Shown here in pieces: positions 40,352-49,232 of a stretch of DNA of 64,000 nt. Made by a program: the position numbers and the translations under genes. The stretch covers positions 248,001 through 312,000 of the forward strand of contig NZ_JAGGOT010000029.1 of NCBI RefSeq assembly GCF_018614195.1, read 5' to 3'. The notes beneath the pieces are model-generated. The model saw nothing but the letters and a program-made list of their open reading frames with translations, was not told where the DNA came from and searched no databases. This stretch comes from Streptomyces sp. ISL-43. Lineage in GTDB: Bacteria; Actinomycetota; Actinomycetes; Streptomycetales; Streptomycetaceae. How positions within the stretch are numbered: position 1 is the first letter of the stretch; each line of letters begins with the position of its first letter.

Positions 40352-41233
40352 CTACGCACCGGTGTGGATGTCTCCGGAGGTGGTCGAGGTGATGACCGCC
40401 CGGCGGCCCAGGTCGCCCGGTGGGATCCCCGGGTGGTGGCCGCCCGGCCGCCCCGCCGCCGGGGGCGCCCCGAGGGAGAGGCGCGAGACGATCCGGTAGC
40501 GGTCGCCCCGGTAGACGGAGTGCACGTACTCCACGGGGCGGCCGGTGGAATCGGTCGTGAGCCGCTCGATGAGCAGGGCGGGGGAGAGCAGCGGGACGTC
40601 CAGCAGGCCCGCCTCCGCCTCGTTCACCACCGTCGGCTCGATGGACTGCTGCGCCTCGTGCACGTACACGCCGTGGTGGTCGCGCAGGTGCTCGTACAGG
40701 TCCCCGGCCTCCAGCTCCGCCGGGGTCAGGGCGGGCACCAGGGCGGCGGGGATGTGCAGGTGCTCGATCGCCATCGGGGCCCCGTCCACCAGCCGCAGCC
40801 GGGCGATGTAGAGGAGCTGCGCGCCGGGCGAGATGCGCAGCCGGCGGCCGATGCGTGCGCCCGCCTGGACGGTGGAGTGCTCCAGGAGCCGGCTGGACCA
40901 GTGTCCGGCGGCCTGTCGCATCGCGAACGCGGCCTCCGCGGCGGCCAGTTCCTGGGTGATCTTGGCCGGGGCGACGAACATCCCGCGTCCGTGCTCCCGG
41001 ACGATGACGCCCGTGGCGACGAGCTCGTCCACGGCCGCGCGCAGGGTGGGGCGGGAGACCTCCAGGGTGGCGCACAGGGTGCGTTCGGAGGGGATCGCGT
41101 CACCGGGCCGCCGGACGTCGATGAGGCCCAGCAGGTACTCGCGTACCCGCTCCCGTTTGAGCATCGCCCCCGACGAGTCGGACTTGAGCACCGCCCCCGA
41201 CGAGTCGGAAGAGCCGGATGCGCCCTTCTGCAT
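40352..41233 (-). CDS. GntR/HutC-family transcriptional regulator (DasR-like)
   Basis: Predicted 293-aa regulator divergent from the GH20/GH16 operon. The HTH is KRERVREYLLGLIDVRRPGD then IPSERTLCATLEVSRPTLRA; the UTRA domain contains LLYIARLRLVDGAPMAIEHL and ends near RYRIVSRLSLG. The extreme N-terminus repeats SDSSGA(V/M)LK, a 9-residue duplication. ATG 41233 is preferred; GTG 41260 would extend it by nine residues and lies inside the operator array. DasR of S. coelicolor represses chitin and GlcNAc genes (established); this paralogue is a good candidate repressor of the adjacent hexosaminidase operon. Confidence 0.85.
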   Translation of the reverse strand: MQKGASGSSDSSGAVLKSDSSGAMLKRERVREYLLGLIDVRRPGDAIPSERTLCATLEVSRPTLRAAVDELVATGVIVREHGRGMFVAPAKITQELAAAEAAFAMRQAAGHWSSRLLEHSTVQAGARIGRRLRISPGAQLLYIARLRLVDGAPMAIEHLHIPAALVPALTPAELEAGDLYEHLRDHHGVYVHEAQQSIEPTVVNEAEAGLLDVPLLSPALLIERLTTDSTGRPVEYVHSVYRGDRYRIVSRLSLGAPPAAGRPGGHHPGIPPGDLGRRAVITSTTSGDIHTGA

Positions 41234-41252
41234 GGCCGGACCCCGTTTCCCT

Positions 41253-41407
41253 CTGGTCACCTGTCCAACTGGTCATGTGCATCTAACCATTCGGTCACTG
41301 GCGGGCGCGAGGTCTCTGCGGAAATCACCGGGAGCGCGCGGGGTTGACGGTGAACGCGGGTCGTGTCACCTTCTAGCCACTCAGCTAACCAATTGGTCAG
41401 TTGGTCA
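41253..41407. promoter_or_regulatory. Array of TTGGTCA-type operators between divergent GntR and GH20 genes
   Basis: Half-sites (T/C)(T/C)GGTCA occur at 41253-41259, 41269-41275, 41291-41297, 41393-41399 and 41401-41407. The last pair is a direct repeat preceded by the perfect palindrome ACCAATTGGT (41388-41397), and TAACCA precedes the third copy. This density in a 230-nt divergent spacer indicates cooperative repression by the GntR protein on both sides. Confidence 0.65.
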
Positions 41408-41463
41408 ACTCGCTACCTCCTTCCTTGAGTTGTCCCCGCGATCAGGTGAGGATCCACGACGCC

Positions 41464-43041
41464 GTGCCCGCCGCCGCCCTGCCCCCCGACCTCGCGCTCG
41501 TCCCGCGCCCCGACTCGGTCACCGCCCAGCCCAGACGCTTCGCCCTGGACCGCCGCACCGGACTGCGGGCCGGCCCCGGCGCCGGGGCTGCGGCCGACCT
41601 CCTGCGCGAACTGCTCACCCCCGCCACCGGGTTGCCGCTGCCCCCGGACCCCGACGGGCGGATCGCCTTCCTGCTGGCCCCCGGGGAGAGGGCCCTCGGA
41701 GCCGAGGGGTACGCACTCACCGTCCACCCCGACGCGGTCCTGCTGGTCGCCGCCCGCCCCGAGGGACTGCTCCGCGGGGTCCAGACCCTGCGCCAGCTCC
41801 TGCCGCCCGAGGCGCTGGCCGCCGAGGCGCCGGGCCCCGGGGGCGCGCGGCCCCGTACGCCCGCTCGCGCCTGGTCGCTGCCCTGCGTACGGATCACCGA
41901 CCGGCCGCGGTTCGCCTGGCGCGGAGCCATGCTGGACGTGGCCCGCCACTTCCAGCCCGCGGCCTACCTACGGCGCTTCGTGGACCTGCTCGCCCTGCAC
42001 AAGCTCAACGTCCTGCACCTCCACCTCACCGACGACCAGGGCTGGCGGATGCCGGTCGCGGCCTACCCCCGGCTCACCGAGATCGGCGGACGCCGCGCCG
42101 AGAGCGTGGGCGACGGCATCCCGCACCAGGGCTCCTACACCCGCGCCGAACTTGCCGGGCTCGTCGCCTACGCCGCCCGGCGGGGGGTGAGCGTCGTCCC
42201 CGAGATCGAGATGCCCGGCCACGCCCGCGCCGCGCTCGCCGCCTACCCCGAACTCGGCAACCGGCCCGGCGTCCGGCTGGAGCCGTGGACCCGCTGGGGA
42301 GTCTGCGAGAACGTCTTCGGGGTCCACGACGGGGTGCTCGACTTCTGCCGGGCAGTGCTGGACGAGGTCGCGGAGGTGTTCCCCGCCCCCTACCTCCACG
42401 TCGGCGGAGACGAATGCCCCCGCACGGAATGGGAGCGCTCGCCGGCCGCCCGCGCGCGGATCGCCGCCGAGGGCCTGTCCGGACCGGGCGCCCTCCACGG
42501 CTGGTTCCTCGACGCCGTCGCCGCGCACCTGGCCCGGCTCGGCCGCCGCCCGCTCGGCTGGACCGACACCGGAGCCGAACTCCCCGCCGCCTTCACGGCG
42601 ATGGCCTGGCGCGACGCGGACCACGGGCGGGCCGCCGCACTGCGCGGCCACGACGTGATCATGGCCCCCTACCGCTCCACCTACCTCGACTATCCGCAGT
42701 CGGCCGACCCGGGCGAGCCCCGCGGCCAGGACGGCGTGCTCGATCTGCGCGGCGTCTACGACAACGAGCCCGTCCCCGCGCACTGGGAGACCGAGGCCGC
42801 GCGCCGCGTCCTCGGCACCCAGGCGCAGCTGTGGACCGAGTACGCGCGCACCCCGGCGGAGCTCGAATACCTGGCCTTCCCGAGGCTGTGCGCCCTGGCC
42901 GACACCGCCTGGTCGGCGCACCGCGACTGGCCGGACTTCCGCCGCCGCCTGAACCACCACCAGACCCGGCTCGCCGCCCTCGGCGTGCGCGGCCGATCCC
43001 CGCACCACACCGTCCCGCAAGCCCCTCTGCTCACCAAGTGA
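41464..43041 (+). CDS. GH20 beta-N-acetylhexosaminidase
   Basis: Predicted 525-aa glycosidase releasing terminal GlcNAc or GalNAc from chitin oligomers or glycans. The catalytic Asp-Glu pair is in YLHVGGDECPRTEW; other family segments are FAWRGAMLDVARHF, LNVLHLHLTDDQGWRMPVAA, VVPEIEMPGHARAALAAYPE and QAQLWTEY. The N-terminal domain (LVPRPDSV...) is the usual GH20 subdomain. GTG 41464 is chosen for TGAGGA upstream and the lack of conserved residues before it; no signal peptide is apparent, so it may act in the cytoplasm on imported oligosaccharides. It is followed at 25 nt by the GH16 gene and is probably controlled by the divergent GntR. Confidence 0.87.
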   Translation: MPAAALPPDLALVPRPDSVTAQPRRFALDRRTGLRAGPGAGAAADLLRELLTPATGLPLPPDPDGRIAFLLAPGERALGAEGYALTVHPDAVLLVAARPEGLLRGVQTLRQLLPPEALAAEAPGPGGARPRTPARAWSLPCVRITDRPRFAWRGAMLDVARHFQPAAYLRRFVDLLALHKLNVLHLHLTDDQGWRMPVAAYPRLTEIGGRRAESVGDGIPHQGSYTRAELAGLVAYAARRGVSVVPEIEMPGHARAALAAYPELGNRPGVRLEPWTRWGVCENVFGVHDGVLDFCRAVLDEVAEVFPAPYLHVGGDECPRTEWERSPAARARIAAEGLSGPGALHGWFLDAVAAHLARLGRRPLGWTDTGAELPAAFTAMAWRDADHGRAAALRGHDVIMAPYRSTYLDYPQSADPGEPRGQDGVLDLRGVYDNEPVPAHWETEAARRVLGTQAQLWTEYARTPAELEYLAFPRLCALADTAWSAHRDWPDFRRRLNHHQTRLAALGVRGRSPHHTVPQAPLLTK

Positions 43042-43066
43042 TCCCCCCACCCCGAGAGGACCCAGC

Positions 43067-44545
43067 ATGCGAACGTCCCGGACGCCACTGCCCCCCCGAA
43101 CCTCCCGCGCCGCCAAGCGCCGTACGGCCGTCGCCCTGGCCGTCGTCCTGACCGCCGGACTCGGCTCGGCGGCCCTGACCGCCCTGCCCGCGACCGCCGC
43201 CGCCGAATCCGTCAAGATCCAGTACCGGACCAGCGCGACCGGGGCCACCGCCGACCAGGCGGAGCCCTGGTTCAAGGTGGTCAACAACGGCTCCGCCGCC
43301 GTATCGCTCAGCCAGGTCACGTTCCGCTACTACTTCAAGGCCGACGGGCCGAACGTCCAGTACCGGTACGCCTGTTCCTGGGCCGTCAAGGGCTGCGCCA
43401 ACATCACCGGCACCTTCGGCACCCTGGCCAACCCGACGGCCACCGCCGACCGCTACCTGGAGATCACCTTCACCGGCGGCGCGGGCAGCCTCGCCCCGGG
43501 CGCCGACACCGGGGACATGCAGCTGCGCTTCCACCGCGCCGACTGGCAGACGCTGCGGCAGTCCGACGACTACTCCTTCGACGGAGCCCGCACGGCCTAC
43601 GGGGACTGGGACAAGGTGACCGCCCGGCTGGGCTCCGCCACCGTCTGGGGCACCGCGCCCGGCGGCAACGTCCCCGACCCGACGCCGACTCCGACGGACC
43701 CCACACCCACCCCCACGCCGACCGACCCGGGACCGGCCGGAGCCGCCCTCTTCGACGATTTCACCTACACCTCCTCCACGGACCCGGCGATGGCCGCCCA
43801 CGGCTGGAGCGTGCGCTCCAACCCCGGCGGCCCCGGTGTCCCGGGCGCCGCCTGGTCCCCGGAGAACGTCACCTTCCTGACCGAGGGCGGCAACTCCATC
43901 ATGAACATGGAGACCTCCACGGCCGGATCCGGCGAGAGCACCAAGCAGACCGAAGTCCTCACCAAGGCCGCCAAGTTCAAGAACGGCACCTACGCGGCGC
44001 GCGTCAAGTTCTCCGACGCCCCCAAGTACGGCCCGGACGGCGACCACCTCGTGCAGACCTTCTTCACCATCAACGACCTCAAGGCCCCGATGGCCGACGA
44101 CTACGCCGAGTACGACTTCGAGTACCTCCCCAACGGCGGCTGGGGAGAGCCCTCGAACATCCTCTACACCACGTCATGGGAGACGTACCGCCCCGACCCG
44201 TGGGAGGCCGTCAACCAGCACACCGAGTCCCGGACCAGCTACGCGGGCTGGCACGACCTGGTGCTCACCATCGACGGCAACGCCATCACGTACTCCATGG
44301 ACGGGCAGCTCTTCGGCACGCACGACGCCAGGTACCTGCCCGAGCGGCCCATGTCGATCAACTTCAACCAGTGGCTGATCGACCTGAACGGCCAGCCGGG
44401 CTCCACGCCCCGCGCCTACGACCAGAAGGTCGACTACGTCCTGCACGTCAAGGACCAGGTCCTCACCCCTGCCCAGGTCGCGGCCAAGGTGGGTGCCTAC
44501 CGCACGGCCGGCACGGCCTTCGTGGACGAGGTCCCGAACGGCTGA
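43067..44545 (+). CDS. Secreted two-domain protein: CBM3-like module and GH16-like hydrolase
   Basis: Predicted 492-aa exported enzyme. A Sec signal (RRTAVALAVVLTAGLGSAAL, cleavage near TAAAE) is followed by a beta-sandwich with CBM3 character (KIQYRTSATGATADQAEPWF, FRYYFKADGP, ARLGSATVWG), a Thr-Pro linker (PTPTPTDPTPTPTPTDP), and a jelly-roll catalytic domain. The GH16-type ExDxE signature appears as DDYAEYDFEYLP. GH16 enzymes cleave beta-glucans or galactans; the substrate here is uncertain because surrounding residues diverge from laminarinases. GAGAGGA precedes ATG 43067. It is co-transcribed with the GH20 gene and ends at a strong hairpin. Confidence 0.82.
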   Translation: MRTSRTPLPPRTSRAAKRRTAVALAVVLTAGLGSAALTALPATAAAESVKIQYRTSATGATADQAEPWFKVVNNGSAAVSLSQVTFRYYFKADGPNVQYRYACSWAVKGCANITGTFGTLANPTATADRYLEITFTGGAGSLAPGADTGDMQLRFHRADWQTLRQSDDYSFDGARTAYGDWDKVTARLGSATVWGTAPGGNVPDPTPTPTDPTPTPTPTDPGPAGAALFDDFTYTSSTDPAMAAHGWSVRSNPGGPGVPGAAWSPENVTFLTEGGNSIMNMETSTAGSGESTKQTEVLTKAAKFKNGTYAARVKFSDAPKYGPDGDHLVQTFFTINDLKAPMADDYAEYDFEYLPNGGWGEPSNILYTTSWETYRPDPWEAVNQHTESRTSYAGWHDLVLTIDGNAITYSMDGQLFGTHDARYLPERPMSINFNQWLIDLNGQPGSTPRAYDQKVDYVLHVKDQVLTPAQVAAKVGAYRTAGTAFVDEVPNG

Positions 44546-44564
44546 GCAGGCCGCCGGACGGGCC

Positions 44565-44598
44565 GGCGCGCTCCGGGGTCCGCTGCCCGGAGCGCGCC
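44565..44598 (+). terminator. Terminator of the GH20-GH16 operon
   Basis: Perfect 13-bp GC-rich stem (44565-44577 with 44586-44598) with an 8-nt loop, beginning 20 nt after the GH16 stop codon. No U-tract. Confidence 0.7.
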
Positions 44599-44599
44599 G

Positions 44600-44845
44600 C
44601 GCCGCCCGCTCGGAACCGCGACGCCCACCCGTAGAGGTATCCGGTGTATCCGGCCCGGGCGGCGTACACGCGCGGTTTCCACACCCCGGCCGCAGTCTCC
44701 GAGGAGGCGTCCACCGCGTAGGTGGTGCCGGAGGTGATGGAGCCCGCACGGCCGCGTCCAGCACCTCGTCGATCGCCTCGTAGCCGTACGAGGCGCGCCC
44801 GCCGAAGTCCTGGCCGATGTGCATCCGAAACCGGTCCTGCCGCAA
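44600..44845 (-). pseudogene. Frameshifted relic of an unidentified gene
   Basis: Two adjacent minus-strand frames look like one broken protein. The upstream part reads RFRMHIGQDFGGRASYGYEA then IDEVLDAAV, and after about 44742 the neighbouring frame continues SITSGTTYAVDASSETAAGV, WKPRVYAARAGYTGYLYGWA. A one-base insertion or two-base deletion at the junction would explain this. There is no ribosome site at the TTG/ATG candidates near 44845. This relic occupies most of the 425-nt gap between the GH16 and sigma factor genes. The family is not recognised. Confidence 0.45.
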
Positions 44846-44970
44846 ATGCGGCCGGGGCCCGGACGGTTGGAGTGAAGAAGGAGAGGACTGGGGAAGGAAT
44901 GCGGAACCGGCTAAGGTGTACGCCCATCAAGGTCACGCGCCGCAAGCCGATCAGCCCAAGGAGCGACCCC

Positions 44971-45939
44971 ATGCCGATACCCGCCCCGTTCCCCCATACC
45001 GCCGGACCCGTTGCGGCCAGGGCCTGCCCTGCCGCGACCGTCCCCCTGCCCCGGATCGAAGAGCCGCGTGAGGTGGCCCCGGCGGATGCGCGCGAGCTGT
45101 CGAGACTGTTCTTCCGCAGACTGCACGAGCTCGTCGAAGGCACCCCCGAGCATCGTTACGTACGTCACACGCTCGTGGAGATGAACGCCTCGCTCGTCCA
45201 GTTCGCCGTCCGCCCCTTCCGCGGCCGGGGCGACGGCGGCGATCTCGAAGACCTCGTCCAGGTCGGCACCATCGGGCTGATCAAGGCCATCGACCGCTTC
45301 GACCCGGCCCGCGAGATCGAGTTCTCCTCCCTCGCCATGCCGTACATCACCGGCGAGATCAAGCGGCACTTCCGCGACACCAGCTGGGCGGTCCGTGTCC
45401 CGCGCCGGCTCCAGGAGCTGCGCATCGACCTCGCCAAGGCGAAGGAGGACCTGACCGCGGGGCTCGACCGCCCGCCGACGGTCGCGGACCTCGCCGCACA
45501 CCTCTCCCTCACGGAAGAGGAGATCATCGAGGGCCTCGTCGCCGCCAACGGCCACACCAGCAACTCCCTGGACGCCCCCCACTCCGAGCGCGCGGACGGC
45601 CGGACCGAAAGCCACTGCCTCGCCGAGACCATGGGGGCGGAGGAGCCCGCCCTGGAGCACGTCGAGGACATCCAGACCCTCGCGCCGCTGCTGGAACGGC
45701 TCACCGACCGCGAGCGTCGCATGCTGTCGATGCGCTTCGGCGAAGAGCTCACCCAGGCCCAGATCGGCGCTGCCCTCGGCATCTCGCAGATGCAAGTCTC
45801 GCGCCTCCTGACCCGGGTACTCGCGCATCTGAGGGCCTCCATGCTGGCCGACCCGGAGCAGTACGGAGCCGTGGTCCCGCAGCAAGCGGAACCCCAGCAG
45901 GAGGGCGCGGCCGTGAGCACGGGTGGCGACCTAGCGTAG
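44971..45939 (+). CDS. RNA polymerase sigma factor, SigB/SigF/SigG family
   Basis: Predicted 322-aa alternative sigma factor. Region 2 holds DLEDLVQVGTIGLIKAIDRF and SSLAMPYITGEIKRHFRDTS followed by WAVRVPRRLQELR, the hallmark of the stress/sporulation sigma family; region 3 is TVADLAAHLSLTEEEIIEG; region 4 HTH is LTQAQIGAALGISQMQVSRL. AAGGAG lies 7 nt before ATG 44971. No anti-sigma or antagonist gene adjoins it, unlike sigB-type operons, so its activity may be controlled by partners elsewhere. The next operon encodes an osmoprotectant importer, a common target of SigB-type factors. Confidence 0.92.
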   Translation: MPIPAPFPHTAGPVAARACPAATVPLPRIEEPREVAPADARELSRLFFRRLHELVEGTPEHRYVRHTLVEMNASLVQFAVRPFRGRGDGGDLEDLVQVGTIGLIKAIDRFDPAREIEFSSLAMPYITGEIKRHFRDTSWAVRVPRRLQELRIDLAKAKEDLTAGLDRPPTVADLAAHLSLTEEEIIEGLVAANGHTSNSLDAPHSERADGRTESHCLAETMGAEEPALEHVEDIQTLAPLLERLTDRERRMLSMRFGEELTQAQIGAALGISQMQVSRLLTRVLAHLRASMLADPEQYGAVVPQQAEPQQEGAAVSTGGDLA

Positions 45940-46122
45940 GTGACATGACTCACTTCGCTGTTTGCAAGGGTTAAGTCGGGGCAGTAGCGCTGCTGGAGCG
46001 GACCCGTCCGCCGGCCTAGGGACGGCCGGTGCGCGGGCGACGGGCGGATCCCGTCCCGCTCCACGGCCCGCCGGCCGCACGCACGCCGGTGGGCCGTTCC
46101 CGGTACTACCCGTGAGGTGTAT

Positions 46123-47187
46123 GTGTCCACGCTCATAGCCGAGCACGTGTACAAGGTCTTCGGCAGAAAGCCCGATGACATCGCGAAGGCGGTCCGCGCG
46201 CTCGAAAGCGGCGCCACCGACCGCGAGGAACTGCGCGCCGAGGGAACGACTGCCGCGGTGATCGACGCCTCGTTCCGCGTCGAGCCCGGCCAGATCTTCG
46301 TCGTCATGGGTCTGTCGGGTTCCGGCAAGTCCACGCTGCTGCGCATGCTCAACGAACTCCTGGAGCCCACCGCCGGACGCGTCCTCTTCGACGGCGAGGA
46401 CCTCACCGCGCTCTCCGCGCGCGAGCTGCGCCGGGTGCGGTCCACCAAGATCAGCATGGTCTTCCAGCACTTCGCGCTGTTCCCGCACCGCGACGTCCTG
46501 GAGAACGCCGGATACGGACTGGAGGTCCAGGGCGTCCCCCGGGCCGAGCGCGAACGGCGGGCCGCCGAGGCGCTCGCCCTGTGCGGGCTCGGCGGCTGGG
46601 AGAAGTCCTGGCCCGACGAGCTCTCCGGCGGCATGCAGCAGCGCGTCGGCCTCGCCCGCGCGCTGGCCACCGACGCCGATCTGCTGCTGATGGACGAGTC
46701 GTTCAGCGCCCTCGACCCGTTGATCCGCCGCGACATGCAGGACCAGCTCCTCCAGCTCCAGCGACGCCTGGGCAAGACCATCGTGTTCATCACCCACGAC
46801 CTCAACGAGGCCATGCGGCTCGGCGACGGCATCGCCGTCATGCGCGACGGCCGCATCGTCCAGCAGGGCACGGCCGAGGACATCCTCATCCGCCCCGCCG
46901 ACGACTACGTCGCCTCCTTCATCCAGGACGTGGACCGCTCGCGCGTGCTGACGGCCGACGCCGTCATGGACGTGGTGCCCGCCGAGGCGGACGCCTGCGG
47001 CTGCCCCACCGTCAGCGCCGGCACCGCGCTCGCCGACCTGTGCGCGGTCATTGCCCGCGTCCCGCACCCGGTCGCCGTCACCGACGGGGACGGCGCCGTC
47101 ATCGGCTGCGTATCGCAGGAGCGCCTCGTCGCCTTCCTCGGCGACGAACACAGGCCCCCCATGGCCTGCGTGGAGGTGGCAGCCTGA
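46123..47187 (+). CDS. Glycine betaine/proline-type ABC transporter ATPase with CBS-like tail
   Basis: Predicted 354-aa ATPase of the OpuA/ProV type energising osmoprotectant uptake. The family-specific start (TLIAEHVYKVFGRKPDDIAK) is followed by Walker A VVMGLSGSGKSTLLRMLN, signature LSGGMQQRVGLARALA, Walker B DLLLMDESFSALDPLIRRDM and H-loop FITHDLNEAMRLGDG. The C-terminus (ADLCAVIARVPHPVAVTDGD) is a single CBS-like half that may sense ionic strength. GTG 46123 is chosen because GAGG lies five nt upstream and homologues start here; GTG 46117 is two codons earlier. The stop overlaps the permease start (TGATG). Confidence 0.88.
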   Translation: MSTLIAEHVYKVFGRKPDDIAKAVRALESGATDREELRAEGTTAAVIDASFRVEPGQIFVVMGLSGSGKSTLLRMLNELLEPTAGRVLFDGEDLTALSARELRRVRSTKISMVFQHFALFPHRDVLENAGYGLEVQGVPRAERERRAAEALALCGLGGWEKSWPDELSGGMQQRVGLARALATDADLLLMDESFSALDPLIRRDMQDQLLQLQRRLGKTIVFITHDLNEAMRLGDGIAVMRDGRIVQQGTAEDILIRPADDYVASFIQDVDRSRVLTADAVMDVVPAEADACGCPTVSAGTALADLCAVIARVPHPVAVTDGDGAVIGCVSQERLVAFLGDEHRPPMACVEVAA

Positions 47188-48992
47188 TGCCCCGCCTGAA
47201 CCTCGGCGCCTGGGTCGACAGCGGCGTCGACTTCCTGCAGAGCCACCTGTCCTGGCTGTTCGACGCCATCAGCGCGCTCGTCACCGGGCTCTACGACGGC
47301 ATCGAGGCCGTTCTGTCCGCGCCGGCCCCGCTGCTGCTGGCCGGCGTCCTCGCCGTCGCCGCGTGGTGGCTGCGCGGTCTGCTCGCCGCGCTGCTCGCCT
47401 TCGCGGGCTTCGCACTCGTCGACTCCGTCGGCCTGTGGCCCGACGCCATGTCGACGCTCGCGCTGGTCGTGGTCGCCACCCTCGTCACGCTGCTCTTCGC
47501 GATCCCGCTGGGCATCTGGGCCTCGCGCTCCGACAAGGTCAGCGCCGTCCTGAAGCCCGTCCTGGACTTCATGCAGACCATGCCGGCCATGGTCTACCTC
47601 ATCCCCGGCATCATCTTCTTCGGGGTGGGCGTGGTGCCCGGCATCATCGCCACCATCATCTTCTCGCTGGCGCCGGGCGTGCGGATGACCGAGCTCGGCA
47701 TCCGCCAGGTCGACGCCGAACTCGTCGAAGCCGCCGACGCCTTCGGCACCACCCCGCGCGACACCCTCGTACGGGTCCAGCTCCCGCTGGCGCTGCCCAC
47801 CATCATGGCGGGCATCAACCAGGTCATCATGCTCGGCCTGTCCATGGTCGTCATCGCCGGCATGGTCGGCGGCGGCGGCCTCGGCGGCGCCGTCTACCGG
47901 GCCATCGGCAGCGTCGACATCGGCCTCGGCTTCGAGGCGGGCATCTCCATCGTCATCCTCGCCATGTACCTGGACCGGATGACCGGGGCGCTCGGCCGCC
48001 AGGTCTCCCCGCTCGGCCGCCGCGCCCTCGCCAAGGCGCGCTCCGCCGCCACCGGCACCGCCAAGCTGTGGGGCCACCGGCCGCAGCCGGTCCTCGCCGT
48101 CGCCTCGGCCGTGGTGCTGGCCCTGGTCGCGGGCGGCCTGGGCGTCTTCGGGGACACGGGGAAGTCGCAGGTCAACGCCGTTGGCGGGGCCGGAGTCAAG
48201 AACATCGGCAAGGGCCGCCAGGTCAGCATCGGCTACATCCCGTGGGACGAGGGCATCGCCTCCACCTACTTGTGGAAGGAGCTCCTGGAGCGCCGCGGCT
48301 TCAAGGTCGACGCCCGTCAGCTGGAGCTCGGCGCGCTCTTCACCGGACTCGCGGGCGGCCAGATCGACTTCCAGACCGACGCCTGGCTGCCCGCCACGCA
48401 GGCCGAGTACTGGAAGAAGTACGGGAACAAGCTCGACGACCTCGGCTCCTGGTACGGGCCCACCTCCATCGAGCTGGCGGTCCCGTCCTACGTGAAGGAC
48501 GTCAAGACCCTCGCGGATCTGAAGGGCAAGGGCTCGCAGTTCAAGGGCCGGATCATCGGCATCGAGCCCAGCGCGGGCGCGATGGGCCTCCTGAAGGACG
48601 AGGTGCTGCCGCGCTACGGCCTCGACGGCGAGTACAAGGTCGTCGACGGATCCACCCCGGGCATGCTCGCCGAGCTCAAGCGCGCCTACGAGAAGAAGGA
48701 GCCCGTCGCCGTCGTGCTCTGGTCGCCGCACTGGGCGTACGCCTCCTACGAGCTGACGAAGCTGGCGGACCCCGAGGGGGCGTGGGGCAAGGGCGACGGC
48801 ATCCACAACATCGCCCGCAAGGGATTCGCCGCCGACGAGCCCGAGATCACCCGGTGGCTGCGCTCGTTCAAGCTGACCGAGGCCCAGCTGACCGGTCTGG
48901 AGGCCAGGATCCAGGAGGCCGGCAAGGGCAAGGAGCAGGAGGCCGTCCGCGCCTGGCTGGCCGACCATCCCGAGGCGGACAAGCTGGCGTGA
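47187..48992 (+). CDS. Fused permease and substrate-binding subunit of the betaine-type ABC importer
   Basis: Predicted 601-aa membrane protein combining a ProW-like permease (residues about 80-290; motif region GIRQVDAELVEAADAFGTTP, GLSMVVIAGMVGGGGLGG) and, after a further transmembrane helix near 310, an OpuAC-type binding domain (VSIGYIPWDEGIASTYLWKE, DFQTDAWLPATQAEYW, VVLWSPHWAYASYELTKL). The Trp residues in the binding domain fit an aromatic cage for quaternary amines. Covalent tethering resembles OpuA of lactococci. ATG 47187 overlaps the ATPase stop. It imports glycine betaine, proline betaine or similar compounds for osmotic protection. Confidence 0.9.
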   Translation: MPRLNLGAWVDSGVDFLQSHLSWLFDAISALVTGLYDGIEAVLSAPAPLLLAGVLAVAAWWLRGLLAALLAFAGFALVDSVGLWPDAMSTLALVVVATLVTLLFAIPLGIWASRSDKVSAVLKPVLDFMQTMPAMVYLIPGIIFFGVGVVPGIIATIIFSLAPGVRMTELGIRQVDAELVEAADAFGTTPRDTLVRVQLPLALPTIMAGINQVIMLGLSMVVIAGMVGGGGLGGAVYRAIGSVDIGLGFEAGISIVILAMYLDRMTGALGRQVSPLGRRALAKARSAATGTAKLWGHRPQPVLAVASAVVLALVAGGLGVFGDTGKSQVNAVGGAGVKNIGKGRQVSIGYIPWDEGIASTYLWKELLERRGFKVDARQLELGALFTGLAGGQIDFQTDAWLPATQAEYWKKYGNKLDDLGSWYGPTSIELAVPSYVKDVKTLADLKGKGSQFKGRIIGIEPSAGAMGLLKDEVLPRYGLDGEYKVVDGSTPGMLAELKRAYEKKEPVAVVLWSPHWAYASYELTKLADPEGAWGKGDGIHNIARKGFAADEPEITRWLRSFKLTEAQLTGLEARIQEAGKGKEQEAVRAWLADHPEADKLA

Positions 48993-49038
48993 GCGGGTGA
49001 GCCGGTAAGCCCGGTGAGCCCGGTGAGGCGGTAAGGGG

Positions 49039-49084
49039 GCGCCGGTGCGCGATGGGTCCGTCACGGCCCTTCGCGCACCGGCGC
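49039..49084 (+). terminator. Terminator of the betaine importer operon
   Basis: Perfect 14-bp stem (49039-49052 with 49071-49084) and an 18-nt loop, starting 47 nt after the permease stop. No U-tract follows. Confidence 0.7.
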
Positions 49085-49232
49085 GTCCGGCCCGAGGGGC
49101 CGCGGGTGAGAGGGCGGAAGCTTTTGGGCATACACCTCTGACCAGCCAGAACACTGGAGGATTCACCCGTGCGGACAGGGGCCTGTCCATGGCACAGTGC
49201 GAGCAGCCCAACCGTACGACCAGGGAGTCTCC

